Below, in pieces: positions 1-7,202 of a DNA stretch of 64,000 bases; positions within the stretch are counted from its first letter, which is position 1, and every line of letters starts with the position of its first letter. The translations under genes and the position numbers were made by a program. The notes below the pieces were generated by a model. It had not been told where the DNA came from and ran no database searches. It saw only the letters and a program-made list of their open reading frames with translations. This DNA is from Alphaproteobacteria bacterium (lineage in GTDB: Bacteria; Pseudomonadota; Alphaproteobacteria; Puniceispirillales; Puniceispirillaceae): the NCBI GenBank assembly GCA_009919335.1, contig RGCC01000001.1, forward strand, positions 1 to 64,000, in the 5' to 3' direction.

Positions 1-98
1 GTGTCTTGCCATTCCTTTATGGTGATGCGTTAAAGCTGGCTGTGGCGGCTTGCATGATGCCGGCTGCGTGGCGGTTTGTGAAAGGTGCCCAGAAATAG
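1..98 (+). CDS. Biotin transporter BioY-like, C-terminal end (partial)
   Basis: The frame starting at base 3 is open from the window edge to a TAG at 96-98. It encodes about 31 residues, including LPFLYGDALKLAV and a short basic tail ending GAQK. The PFL-x-GD-x-LK pattern followed by an alanine-rich helix is typical of the last transmembrane segment of BioY, the substrate-binding S component of biotin ECF transporters. A Rho-independent terminator lies 35 bases downstream, which supports a real gene end. Only the tail is visible, so the family call is tentative. Confidence 0.5.
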   Translation, partial: VLPFLYGDALKLAVAACMMPAAWRFVKGAQK

Positions 99-133
99 GG
101 TGGAAAAAGCGCCGCTAACGCGGCCAAGGACAT

Positions 134-168
134 AAAAAAAAGCCCCAGTATTTGCCGGGGCTTTTTTT
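134..168. terminator. Rho-independent terminator, bidirectional
   Basis: A run of A residues leads into AGCCCC (141-146), a short loop, GGGGCT (157-162) and a T run to 168. The A run extends the stem and gives the opposite strand a T run as well. It can therefore end both the BioY-like gene on the plus strand and the 98-residue gene on the minus strand. Confidence 0.85.
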
Positions 169-205
169 CTGTCTTTTTTTCTGGGCTTTTTTAGATAGCC
201 CCTGT

Positions 206-502
206 CTATGACAGGCTGGTCAGAAACTGATTGTCATTTGCTGGGCTCTCAACAGGCAGCGGTGCATGGCCTAACGTCTCAAACTCATCCAGCACGTCAG
301 CAATATCCAGAACCTCTGCTTCACCGGAAGCTTCAATAATTTCGAGAAGGCGCTCTTCGGGCGACTCGCCCTCATGATGTAGGATCGTGACCGCGATCAC
401 CGCAGCGATGCTGCTAGTGGCGATATTATCGTGATTACTGGCAGGCCTTACGAAAGGAATGACGCGGCAATCTTGCCGTGAGTCATGATCGGTCATGCGC
501 AT
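206..502 (-). CDS. Hypothetical small acidic protein (98 aa)
   Basis: I do not recognise this protein. The ATG at 502 is preceded by GGAG seven bases upstream, a good ribosome binding site. The middle third is rich in Glu, Asp, Ile and Leu and looks helical (EERLLEIIEASGEAEVLDI). The C-terminus carries an SPANDNQF tail. Short ANDN-type tails occur on many small uncharacterised alphaproteobacterial proteins, but I know of no assigned role. There is no signal peptide, cysteine pair or membrane segment. It is transcribed towards the terminator at 134-168. Coding status rests on the ribosome binding site and the biased composition. Confidence 0.6.
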   Translation of the reverse strand: MRMTDHDSRQDCRVIPFVRPASNHDNIATSSIAAVIAVTILHHEGESPEERLLEIIEASGEAEVLDIADVLDEFETLGHAPLPVESPANDNQFLTSLS

Positions 503-864
503 GACAATACTCCATTGGCGAAGGAAGGTTGTTGGGATAGGTGGTTGCTAGGATGGACAAGAGGTGAGCATTGGGATGGGCGTTGCTCACGCCATAAATC
601 AACAAATTGATCTAATCTTGCCTTTTCCATACGAAATATAGTGTGTCTTGATTTTCACTATGGGGAAAGTGAAAAATGCGAAAAACGCAAAAAACCCGAA
701 ATTTTTGAATGCTGGCGATGATTTTTAGCTGGCGATTTGCAAGAATCCGAGCGCTATTTCGTGCCTTTGGGAAAGGGCTGCCAACAAAGGGGCTGCAGGG
801 GGCGGTGGTTGGCCAGACCCCGTGCAGCCCTGATTAATCCTGTGCGTTTGAGCGATGCCGGCGT
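503..864. other. Intergenic region with a GC-rich inverted repeat
   Basis: I see no convincing gene here. The AT-rich part (about 600-730) lies upstream of the 98-residue gene and probably holds its promoter, but no clear -35/-10 pair stands out. At 790-830, GGGCTGCA (790-797) pairs with TGCAGCCC (823-830), with further G:C pairing inside. This strong hairpin sits just past the stop of the carboxymuconolactone decarboxylase-like gene on the minus strand. No T run follows, so it may stabilise an mRNA end rather than terminate transcription. Confidence 0.4.
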
Positions 865-1239
865 TTATTCAGCCTCATCCAAAACCTTGCGGGCAGCACG
901 CATACATTCCAATGCCTGCGGAACACCACAATAAATTCCGATCACATGGATGATGGCGCGCAATTCTTCGCGTGTGACACCATTTTTGATGGCGCCGCGA
1001 CAATGTAATTCCCACTCGGTCATCTTTCCAAGTGCGCCAATCATGCTCAAATTCATCATTGAACGTGTCTTGACGTCAATCGCCTCATCGCCCCAGCCAA
1101 AACCCCAGCACCAAGCGGTCATTGCCTCTTGGAAGGGGCGTGAGAAGTCATCCGCGCCATCCAATGACTTTTGAACATAGTCATCACCTAGGGTTGCTTT
1201 GCGCTTTTTCAGGCCAGTTTCAAATAGATCTTTATCCAT
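865..1239 (-). CDS. Carboxymuconolactone decarboxylase (CMD/PcaC) family protein
   Basis: The 124-residue product matches the small alpha-helical CMD fold of PcaC, which decarboxylates 4-carboxymuconolactone in the protocatechuate branch of the beta-ketoadipate pathway. Visible PcaC-like landmarks are KTRSMMNLSMIGAL, then EWELHCRGAIKNGVTREEL, then HVIGIYCGVPQALE near the C-terminus. Length is normal for the family (120-130 aa). No other pca genes are nearby, so the true substrate could differ. Many stand-alone CMD proteins are peroxidase- or decarboxylase-like enzymes of unknown substrate. The C-x-x-C pair of AhpD is absent, which argues against an AhpD peroxidase. Confidence 0.8.
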   Translation of the reverse strand: MDKDLFETGLKKRKATLGDDYVQKSLDGADDFSRPFQEAMTAWCWGFGWGDEAIDVKTRSMMNLSMIGALGKMTEWELHCRGAIKNGVTREELRAIIHVIGIYCGVPQALECMRAARKVLDEAE

Positions 1240-1325
1240 GGGCTTTCCATTCTGTTCTCAAAGGTTAACGGCGTCAGATCGCCGCGTTTTGTTATTTGGA
1301 TCGTGTTTTGTCGGACCGGACAACC

Positions 1326-1363
1326 GGGTAAGATTGCGGACAGGGGGGTAAGACTGCGGACAG
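1326..1363. repeat. Tandem duplication, 18-bp unit (20-bp period)
   Basis: Two copies of GGGTAAGA(T/C)TGCGGACAG occur at 1326-1343 and 1346-1363, differing at one base and separated by GG. They lie in the divergent intergenic region upstream of the CMD-family gene. Confidence 0.85.
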
Positions 1364-1384
1364 CGAGCCAGCCAGTCAATAGGA

Positions 1385-1410
1385 TTTATCCGGCAGGGTT
1401 TATCCGGCAG
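1385..1410. repeat. Tandem duplication, 12-bp unit (14-bp period)
   Basis: TTTATCCGGCAG occurs at 1385-1396 and again at 1399-1410, separated by GG. It lies 22 bases from the 18-bp tandem duplication. Two independent recent duplications in one small region are unlikely to be chance. Confidence 0.8.
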
Positions 1411-1606
1411 CTATACCACCGCGCAGGATCAGCCGACCCGATAAAGAATTATGCCTCGCTTTTTAAATTCAAAACACCTTAATTAGTAAATTTGAGTTAA
1501 CCTGAGCGCAGGGTATGATTGGCGTCGGGTCAGGCGCAGGCTTTATCAAAACCTCGGAGAATATGCCGGATCTAATACCGGATGTGATAAAGGTAACGAT
1601 GAAAAG

Positions 1607-2674
1607 ATGATCGAAGTAATTCCAGCACCACAATCCAAACAAGGTTACAGCAGGTCTGATACGGGAACATCTGCCGGAAAGGTAGAATTACTGGTCGCGG
1701 CGACGGACTTCTTTGCTAATCGTCTATTGACACGCAAACAACAGAGACAGCTGACGTTTCTGATCGAATTTACTGCGCACCCCGTGCGGGGGCCAATCAA
1801 TCTTGAGACGATGGCTGGCAAATCTGGGCTGTTCGGGTTTCGCCCACCACGCCTGTTTGAGATGACTGTTTCATCGGCTGCGGGGATGCGCGCGGCGCTG
1901 GAGGCAGTCGCTGTTGAGATGGTCTATATTGCGCAGATTTTGAGTCGGCGTTTGGAAATCTTTGCCAAAAAGCGGAAAATTGAGGGTCAGCGCGAAATAG
2001 CGTTAAAGTCGCGCTGGCTTGGCAAACGGGCGGTATTTATTGATACCGTGCCAAAGTCTGAACGGGCATGGGTGGCCGAGGCTGAAATGACCGCACAACA
2101 GCTGGTTGGCGAGTTTCTGGCCTGGTCTTCGGGCCGCGTTCAAACGGTTCCGCGTCAACGTCCTAAGGGAAATAAAATCGGCCTATATCGGGTGCGCCCG
2201 ACCAGAATTGTGATGCCAGCTTCGAGTCAGGTCTTGGTTGATCAGCAAGGCTGGGGCGATCAAATCGATGATGCTGCTTGGTCGCCAGCTATGGATGACG
2301 CACCGGCATTGCACGCCACCCGCCTTGATCCGGTAACACCCAACGGGTCTGATCCTGTGTTACAGCCTGCCGATTTTCTGGTGGCGCATGATCCGGCGCA
2401 TGATCCGGCATTGGTGAACAATGACGACAGGGTTAAACAAAGCCGGCAATTGCTGCCCGCACAGCCATCCGCTGCGGCCATTATGCCGGTTGATCAGCCG
2501 CCAACGCCGGAATTTGTTATTCTTGTCGATTTGCCGGCACTGGGTTCGGCGCGGCGGCTGAATAGTGCTGCCTTTCACGGCAAGCTAAATGATCTTCTGG
2601 AGCGCGGCCTGATCGCAAGAGAGTCCGCAACCGCCGCGATGCGCCTTGCTGCTGATCGTTATATCTGGTGTTGA
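1607..2674 (+). CDS. Hypothetical protein; SprT-like metallopeptidase fold lacking zinc ligands
   Basis: The product has 355 residues. Residues about 25-175 follow the layout of SprT-like putative metallopeptidases known to me mainly from phages. An opening TDFFANRLLTRKQQRQL is followed by a strand ending PRLFEMTV, then a helix where the family has a HEMVH-type zinc motif, then RWLGKR and a final helix around AEAEMTAQQLVGEF. Here the motif reads VEMVYIAQ: the glutamate is kept but both zinc histidines are replaced (Val and Tyr). Residues about 175-300 are low-complexity, with a short AHDPAHDPA duplication. A small helical C-terminal segment (residues 305-355) follows. If the homology is right, this is a pseudo-enzyme, but that is my inference from pattern memory. 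No partner gene is evident. Confidence 0.55.
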   Translation: MIEVIPAPQSKQGYSRSDTGTSAGKVELLVAATDFFANRLLTRKQQRQLTFLIEFTAHPVRGPINLETMAGKSGLFGFRPPRLFEMTVSSAAGMRAALEAVAVEMVYIAQILSRRLEIFAKKRKIEGQREIALKSRWLGKRAVFIDTVPKSERAWVAEAEMTAQQLVGEFLAWSSGRVQTVPRQRPKGNKIGLYRVRPTRIVMPASSQVLVDQQGWGDQIDDAAWSPAMDDAPALHATRLDPVTPNGSDPVLQPADFLVAHDPAHDPALVNNDDRVKQSRQLLPAQPSAAAIMPVDQPPTPEFVILVDLPALGSARRLNSAAFHGKLNDLLERGLIARESATAAMRLAADRYIWC

Positions 2675-2708
2675 ATCATCTGGCATTGAATTTTCTGGCA
2701 TTGAATTA
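2664..2708. repeat. Tandem repeat, 3 x 15 bp, spanning a stop codon
   Basis: Three consecutive 15-mers (2664-2678, 2679-2693, 2694-2708) follow the pattern TCTGGCATTGAATTN. The first is diverged (TCTGGTGTTGAATCA) and contains the TGA stop (2672-2674) of the 355-aa gene. Each copy carries a TTGAA core, so every unit repeats the stop trinucleotide. Confidence 0.9.
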
Positions 2709-2819
2709 TTTGATGACCTTTGCGCCGCAAATGGATATGGTTGGCCGCACTATATTATGGCCCGCTCGCTGATATGCGCTGGCCACTGTCAAGGGTCGTT
2801 GGGAAAACAGGTCTAAACC

Positions 2820-3527
2820 ATGAATATCTATAAAAGCGTCAAGGATGAAGTTCTGGTGCCAATCCATCCTGCTGGCTGGCCATTTATTTTCTTATTCATT
2901 CTTGTATCAGCGGTCGCAACTTATTTCTGGGCATGGTTTGTCTTGCCCGGCAGCTTCTTAAGCCTGTGGTGCATCTATTTTTTCCGCAATCCAAAACGCA
3001 CAACGCCGGTTAGCGACCATCTGGTGATCTCGCCCGCGGATGGGCGTGTTTTGTCGACCGGAATTATGCCCGTGCCAGATGATCTTGATCTGCCAAAAGG
3101 TGAGTGGCGGCGTATATCGATTTTTATGAATGTTTTTGATGTTCATGTGAATCGGGCACCGGTCGCGGGCAAGGTTATTGCCACGTCCTATCATAAAGGC
3201 GCGTTTTTGAACGCAAGTCTGGATAAGGCGTCCGAGCAGAATGAACGGCAGAATATGGTGTTAGAAATGGCCTCGGGTCAGGCGGTCGGGGTTGTGCAGA
3301 TTGCCGGTCTGGTGGCGCGCCGTATTTTGCTGGAGGCTGCTGTTGGTGACCATCTAAATATTGGCCAGCAATATGGCATTATTCGCTTTGGAAGCCGGGT
3401 TGATGTTTGGCTTCCGGCATCAACTCCGGTGGCGGTTCTGGCGGGACAAACCGCGGTGGCTGGCGAGACAATTCTTGCCGATCTTTCTGGGGCGATGACT
3501 GAAATCACCGACGGGATTTGCCGATAA
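2820..3527 (+). CDS. psd: Phosphatidylserine decarboxylase proenzyme
   Basis: Psd converts phosphatidylserine to phosphatidylethanolamine at the inner membrane, using a pyruvoyl group made by self-cleavage. The 235-residue protein is the short bacterial form. It has an N-terminal hydrophobic hairpin (residues about 18-58), the core motifs SPADGRV and NVFDVHVNRAP, and a C-terminal RFGSRVDVW. The Gly-Ser of RFGSR is the expected cleavage site, whose Ser becomes the pyruvoyl group. The stop overlaps the start of pssA by one base (TAATG), so the two are translationally coupled. The pair forms a complete route from CDP-diacylglycerol to phosphatidylethanolamine. Confidence 0.95.
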   Translation: MNIYKSVKDEVLVPIHPAGWPFIFLFILVSAVATYFWAWFVLPGSFLSLWCIYFFRNPKRTTPVSDHLVISPADGRVLSTGIMPVPDDLDLPKGEWRRISIFMNVFDVHVNRAPVAGKVIATSYHKGAFLNASLDKASEQNERQNMVLEMASGQAVGVVQIAGLVARRILLEAAVGDHLNIGQQYGIIRFGSRVDVWLPASTPVAVLAGQTAVAGETILADLSGAMTEITDGICR

Positions 3528-4294
3528 TGAGCGAACGTCCGCAAAAGAAACGGCGGTTCCGGTCAGTTTCGATTTACTGGCTTTTGCCAAATATATTGAC
3601 TGTCGCCGGTTTTGTATCCGGGTTGACAGCTTTGCGGTTTGCTATGGATGGACGTTGGGCCGGTGTTATCGTGCTCATCAGCGTGGCGGCGGTGTTTGAT
3701 GCGCTGGACGGCCGTACGGCACGCCGGTTTCAAACATCCAGTGCCTTTGGTGCGGCGCTTGATAGCCTGTCTGATCTGGTCGTGTTTGGCGTGGTTCCGG
3801 CTTTGTGTCTTTATATATGGGCGTTACAGGGTGCGGGCACGATCGCCTGGTGGGCAACCTTGTTTTATGCAGTCTCGATCGCGTTACGTCTGGCGAGGTT
3901 TGACTCGGAACTGCCTGACCCGCCTGAATATGCGAAAGCCTATTTCACCGGTATTCCAGCACCAGCGTCAGGCTTTCTGGTATTGCTGCCGATTGTGATT
4001 GATTTGCAATTTGATCTGGAAATTGCGCGTGATGCAAAATGGGTTTCAGCGTGGCTTGTGCTCATTGGCGCAGGGGCGGTCAGTGCGCTGCCAACCTTTG
4101 CCGGCAAACGACTGAAATTGCCGGTTGCTTCTGTATTGCCAGTGCTGGCGGCAATTGGTTTGCTTGGTGCTGCGGTGGTGACCGAACCGTGGCTGACCTA
4201 TATGGCGGTAGTGATCATTTACGCCCTGAGCCTGCCATTATCGACATTGCGCTTCATGCGGGAACGCCGCCATTTTGAAGGTAGCGATAGCTAG
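3527..4294 (+). CDS. pssA: CDP-diacylglycerol--serine O-phosphatidyltransferase
   Basis: This enzyme makes phosphatidylserine from CDP-diacylglycerol and serine, the step before Psd. The 255-residue membrane protein carries the CDP-alcohol phosphatidyltransferase signature D-x2-DG-x2-AR-x8-G-x3-D-x3-D, read here from DALDGRTAR through GAALDSLSD (residues about 65-90). About seven hydrophobic segments follow. I start it at the ATG overlapping the psd stop. A longer reading from a TTG nine bases upstream has no advantage. Its TAG stop shares a CTAG (4291-4294) with the stop of the convergent EamA gene. Confidence 0.95.
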   Translation: MSERPQKKRRFRSVSIYWLLPNILTVAGFVSGLTALRFAMDGRWAGVIVLISVAAVFDALDGRTARRFQTSSAFGAALDSLSDLVVFGVVPALCLYIWALQGAGTIAWWATLFYAVSIALRLARFDSELPDPPEYAKAYFTGIPAPASGFLVLLPIVIDLQFDLEIARDAKWVSAWLVLIGAGAVSALPTFAGKRLKLPVASVLPVLAAIGLLGAAVVTEPWLTYMAVVIIYALSLPLSTLRFMRERRHFEGSDS

Positions 4295-5229
4295 CAATTC
4301 TGTTCATTATCTTGTTGGGCGGCGATACGTTCACGATGAAATAGATAAATCCCGCACGCAACAATGATAATCACCCCAAGAATTGTGCTTTTGGCAGGAA
4401 GATCGCCAAAGACCAGATAGCCCAGAATTACCGATGAAATAATTTCCATATATTGAAACGGTGCGAGCACACTCGCCGGTGCATTATTTGCCGCCCAGAC
4501 GATGAAAATATGCCCGATCGTGGCGATCAATCCCATATAAATGATCCATTCAAACTGCTGGGCATCCGGCATAATAAAACCGGTGCCAGAAATGGTGAAC
4601 ATCTGTCCGATAATCATCGTCATGCCAAGCACGAAGGCGGCTGTGACCCCGACGATAAACTGCATCTGATAGGGGTGCGCCCTGCCTGCAAGCTGTCGTG
4701 TTATGGTGACATAGCCAGCCATAGCAACCGCCGTCGCCAGCGGATAAAGTGCCGGTGTACCAAAAATGACAAGGCTTGGTTGCAAGATCACCATGACACC
4801 TAATAGCCCGATGATAATCGCAATGATCCTACGCTGCCGGATTTGCTCGCCAAGGAAAATTGCCGACAGGGCGGTGAGGATCAGCGGCTGGACAAAATAG
4901 ATCGAGATAGCCTCAGCCATCGGTAAATGTTGAAGCGCGGCAAAGAAACAGACCGTGGCAATCGCTAACAGAATACCGCGGGCAAACTGCATCATAAGGG
5001 TACCAGTCGGGATATGCCATTGACGCGCCCAGATCACCAGCGGTGCCATCAGTAAAATCTGCATGACGAACCGCATAAAGGTGACCTCGACTGGATCAAG
5101 CCCCTGTCCTAAAAGCTTGGCAAAAACATCAAGCCCCGGAATAAACAACATCGCAGCGCAAAGTTGCAGGATGCCCGTTGTCGTGCCTTTGGTGCTGGTG
5201 CGATGGTCATTTGAAGCTGCCGGTATCAT
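4291..5229 (-). CDS. EamA/DMT-family permease
   Basis: This drug/metabolite-transporter superfamily protein has about 312 residues. It has ten predicted hydrophobic segments arranged as two EamA repeats, the first spanning roughly residues 20-155 and the second residues 170-300. Members export amino acids, nucleobases, sugars or drugs, and the substrate cannot be told from sequence. I use the ATG at 5229, which has AGGA upstream. A TTG at 5265 gives a longer form without a ribosome binding site. It runs divergently from the Fur-type regulator and convergently into pssA with a 4-base overlap. Confidence 0.85.
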   Translation of the reverse strand: MIPAASNDHRTSTKGTTTGILQLCAAMLFIPGLDVFAKLLGQGLDPVEVTFMRFVMQILLMAPLVIWARQWHIPTGTLMMQFARGILLAIATVCFFAALQHLPMAEAISIYFVQPLILTALSAIFLGEQIRQRRIIAIIIGLLGVMVILQPSLVIFGTPALYPLATAVAMAGYVTITRQLAGRAHPYQMQFIVGVTAAFVLGMTMIIGQMFTISGTGFIMPDAQQFEWIIYMGLIATIGHIFIVWAANNAPASVLAPFQYMEIISSVILGYLVFGDLPAKSTILGVIIIVACGIYLFHRERIAAQQDNEQNC

Positions 5230-5349
5230 GGCCAAAACAGTTCCTGCAATACGGCCAAAGGTCAATTGAATTCGGTTATGGTGAAAGCGTTGATAACAAT
5301 CGGCGCGATGAAAATCATGCGGGGGACTAGATTGCTTTCCTCATCCGGC

Positions 5350-5371
5350 TTATAGTCGACAAGAACTATAA
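5350..5371. promoter_or_regulatory. Inverted repeat upstream of the Fur-family gene, possible operator
   Basis: TTATAGT (5350-5356) and ACTATAA (5365-5371) form a 7-base inverted repeat with an 8-base spacer, 25 bases upstream of the Fur-type ATG. Fur and Mur proteins bind AT-rich dyads and often control themselves, so an autoregulatory operator is plausible. The repeat does not match a textbook Fur or Mur box exactly. Confidence 0.3.
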
Positions 5372-5395
5372 CCAACACTTTAAACGGGCGGTGCC

Positions 5396-5803
5396 ATGAC
5401 AAGCGGGCTGATTGAAAAATGCCTTAATAATGGTATCCGCATGACCAGCCAACGGCAGATTATTCTGGGTGTTATCGAGGGGTCTGAGGATCATCCCGAT
5501 GTTGACCAGCTTTACCGGCGCGCGGTTGAGCAAGACCATACGATTTCAATTGCGACTGTTTATCGTACGGTGAAATTGCTGGAAGAGGCTGGGGTTATTG
5601 ACCGGTTAGAATTTGGTGATGGCCGCGCACGCTATGAAGAGTCCGGCGAGCATCATGAACATCTTGTTGATGTTGAAACCGGTGAAGTGATTGAGTTTTA
5701 CCATGCCGAATTAGAGGCCTTGAAAGAGCAGATTGCGCGCGAAATGGGGTATGAGCTGGTTGATCACCGGCTTGAGCTATTTGGCCGCAAGCTGAAATCC
5801 TAA
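5396..5803 (+). CDS. Fur-family transcriptional regulator (Fur/Mur type)
   Basis: A 135-residue metal-sensing repressor. The winged-helix DNA-binding half covers residues 1-85, with RMTSQRQIIL and the recognition helix region SIATVYRTVKLLEEAG. The C-terminal half carries the dimerisation and metal-site residues HHEHLVDVETGEVIEF (His cluster at about residues 88-91). The Cys-x-x-Cys structural zinc motifs of E. coli Fur are absent, as in alphaproteobacterial Mur/Fur proteins that respond to manganese or iron. The close match to Mur (DHPDV, VYRTVKL, RYEESGEHHEHL) favours a Mur-like role. No iron- or manganese-uptake gene lies in the window. Confidence 0.9.
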   Translation: MTSGLIEKCLNNGIRMTSQRQIILGVIEGSEDHPDVDQLYRRAVEQDHTISIATVYRTVKLLEEAGVIDRLEFGDGRARYEESGEHHEHLVDVETGEVIEFYHAELEALKEQIAREMGYELVDHRLELFGRKLKS

Positions 5804-6018
5804 ATTACATAGAAATTGATAGAGATAAGCCACATTCGACGCGCCTTGTGAGCGGTAAGGTGGCCATGTTTGCTGGGTGAAACAGGGGCATTTGGCGGTT
5901 AAGACCGTGCTGATTGTGCTTTTGCCAGAAACTATTTATAGACATTAGAAGTACCGATTTTCATGTGTCTAGTTGGCTTCTGGCACGCCGGCTGACCGCT
6001 ATTCTGGATATCATCTCA

Positions 6019-7006
6019 ATGCAGGCGACAAGCAATACCGGCAATGTAATCAGGCTTGCGGCGGCGCAGGCGCTGTCGATGACGACAATGAACGTCAATA
6101 TCATCAACACCGCGCTTGTTGGCAGCCTCTTATCGCCGGTTCCATGGTTGGCGACCCTTGGGCTGTCACTGCAATTTGTGACATCAATGTTAACAACCTT
6201 GCCAGCGTCATTGCTGATGGTGCGTTTTGGTCGGCGTCCGGTCTTCGGGCGGGTTGCTCGCTGCTTTTATGGGGCCGGAAATCGCTCGAAATACGGTCGA
6301 TTTTGTGCCCGGCCATCTCTATGCAGGATGTTTTTTCAGCGTTGCCGCAGTCCAGCTTGTCTCGCTAGGGTTTTTATCCGGCGTCAAAATTCCAAAGCCA
6401 ACGCTGACCGGGTCGGGTGGACGCCCGATTGGCACTTTTTTCACGATGCCCGTTTTTGTGGTGGGGGCGATCAGCGCTGCCATCGGCTATGCGATGATGA
6501 GCTATATGATGACAGCAACGCCGCTTCAGGTGGTGAATGTCGCCAAGCTAGGCACATCAGCAAATGCGACAATTATCCAGTGGCACGTTGTTGCCATGTT
6601 TGCGCCCGCTTTTTTCACGGGTAACCTTATCAGCCGGTTTGGTGCGCCGGTGATTTTAACCGCAGGTGTTCTGACGTATCTTGCGGCAATTGCCAGTGCG
6701 GTCCTTGGTATCGGCTTTTGGTGGTATTTCGTCTCGCTGGCGCTGATGGGGCTGGGCTGGAATTTTCTTTACATCGGCGGCAGCTCGTTGGTCGCAAGTG
6801 TGGCCAACCCCGAAGAACGCGGGCGGGTTCAGGGCATTGCTGATCTGATCACAACAACCTCAGTTGCAACCGCGTCGCTGGTTGCCGGTGCGCTACACAG
6901 CCAGTTCGGCTGGGAAGTCATGGTGTTATCAGCATTGGGACCGGTGCTAATCATCGCCCTATCACTGTCCTGGCTGATTTTATCACGCCGCAGCATGCGG
7001 GTTTAA
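6019..7006 (+). pseudogene. MFS transporter pseudogene with internal frameshifting deletion
   Basis: Two reading frames together give one MFS protein with a missing middle. From an ATG at 6019, frame 1 encodes TM1-TM2 up to RFGRRPVF (to about 6245), the loop 2-3 motif. Reading resumes in frame 2 at about 6245 with GGLLAAFMGPEIAR and continues through about seven more TM segments to 7006. Intact relatives have roughly 60-70 residues (TM3, TM4 and their loops) between these points. The join therefore removed about 200 bases and shifted the frame. That is too much for a sequencing error. The downstream half begins with a weak GTG and lacks the first helices. Confidence 0.75.
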
Positions 7007-7130
7007 TGGCGCGATTATTCTTCTGTAAAAACACTTATATTGCATTGCAGCATAAGAAATTGGCTGATTTAATTAAACACGAAATGGAAACAATCAATTT
7101 TCAAATTAGATTTTATAAAGAAATGAGCCA

Positions 7131-7159
7131 AAAAAAAGGTCGTAAGCAAGCTTACGACC
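7131..7159 (-). terminator. Rho-independent terminator of the candidate sRNA
   Basis: A perfect 9-base stem (7138-7146 with 7151-7159) with loop 7147-7150 is followed on the minus strand by seven T residues (7131-7137). It could also serve transcripts reading through from gluQ, which ends at 7304. Confidence 0.8.
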
Positions 7160-7198
7160 GAGTCTAGGGAGGAAACACACAAACTCACGTTTGGTGCA
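7131..7198 (-). ncRNA. Candidate small regulatory RNA with anti-Shine-Dalgarno motif
   Basis: On the minus strand a promoter-like pair (7203-7233) is followed by a transcript of about 68 bases ending in a textbook terminator. The terminator has GGTCGTAAG/CTTACGACC arms (7138-7146 and 7151-7159), a 4-base loop and seven T residues (7131-7137 read in reverse). Just before the terminator lies TTTCCTCCCTAG (reverse of 7163-7174), the complement of a strong Shine-Dalgarno sequence CTAGGGAGGAAA. Hfq-dependent sRNAs such as alphaproteobacterial AbcR and the CCUCCUCCC family use such motifs to block translation. No open reading frame fits. The start site is inferred. Confidence 0.55.
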
Positions 7199-7202
7199 AT
7201 GC

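Larger units (their letters stand above)
1240..1606. other. Divergent intergenic region between CMD gene and 355-aa gene
   Basis: This 367-base region separates two divergent genes and must carry both promoters. No protein-coding signal is visible. It contains two adjacent tandem duplications (listed separately) and an AT-rich stretch at about 1455-1500 that is the most promoter-like part. The segment 1550-1606 leads into the 355-aa gene with AAAGG (1589-1593) as a possible ribosome binding site. Confidence 0.4.

Noticed and set aside
790-830. GC-rich hairpin as a Rho-independent terminator for the CMD-family gene
   Set aside because: The stem is strong but no T run follows on either strand. 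It was described only as a hairpin.
1607-2674. The 355-aa gene as evidence of an inserted prophage
   Set aside because: Only one phage-like domain is seen. There is no integrase, att repeat, structural gene or shift in gene density around it.
6227-7006. Second half of the MFS gene as an independent functional gene
   Set aside because: It begins with a weak start, lacks the first four helices and matches the C-terminal part of a single known protein layout whose N-terminal part lies just upstream in another frame.
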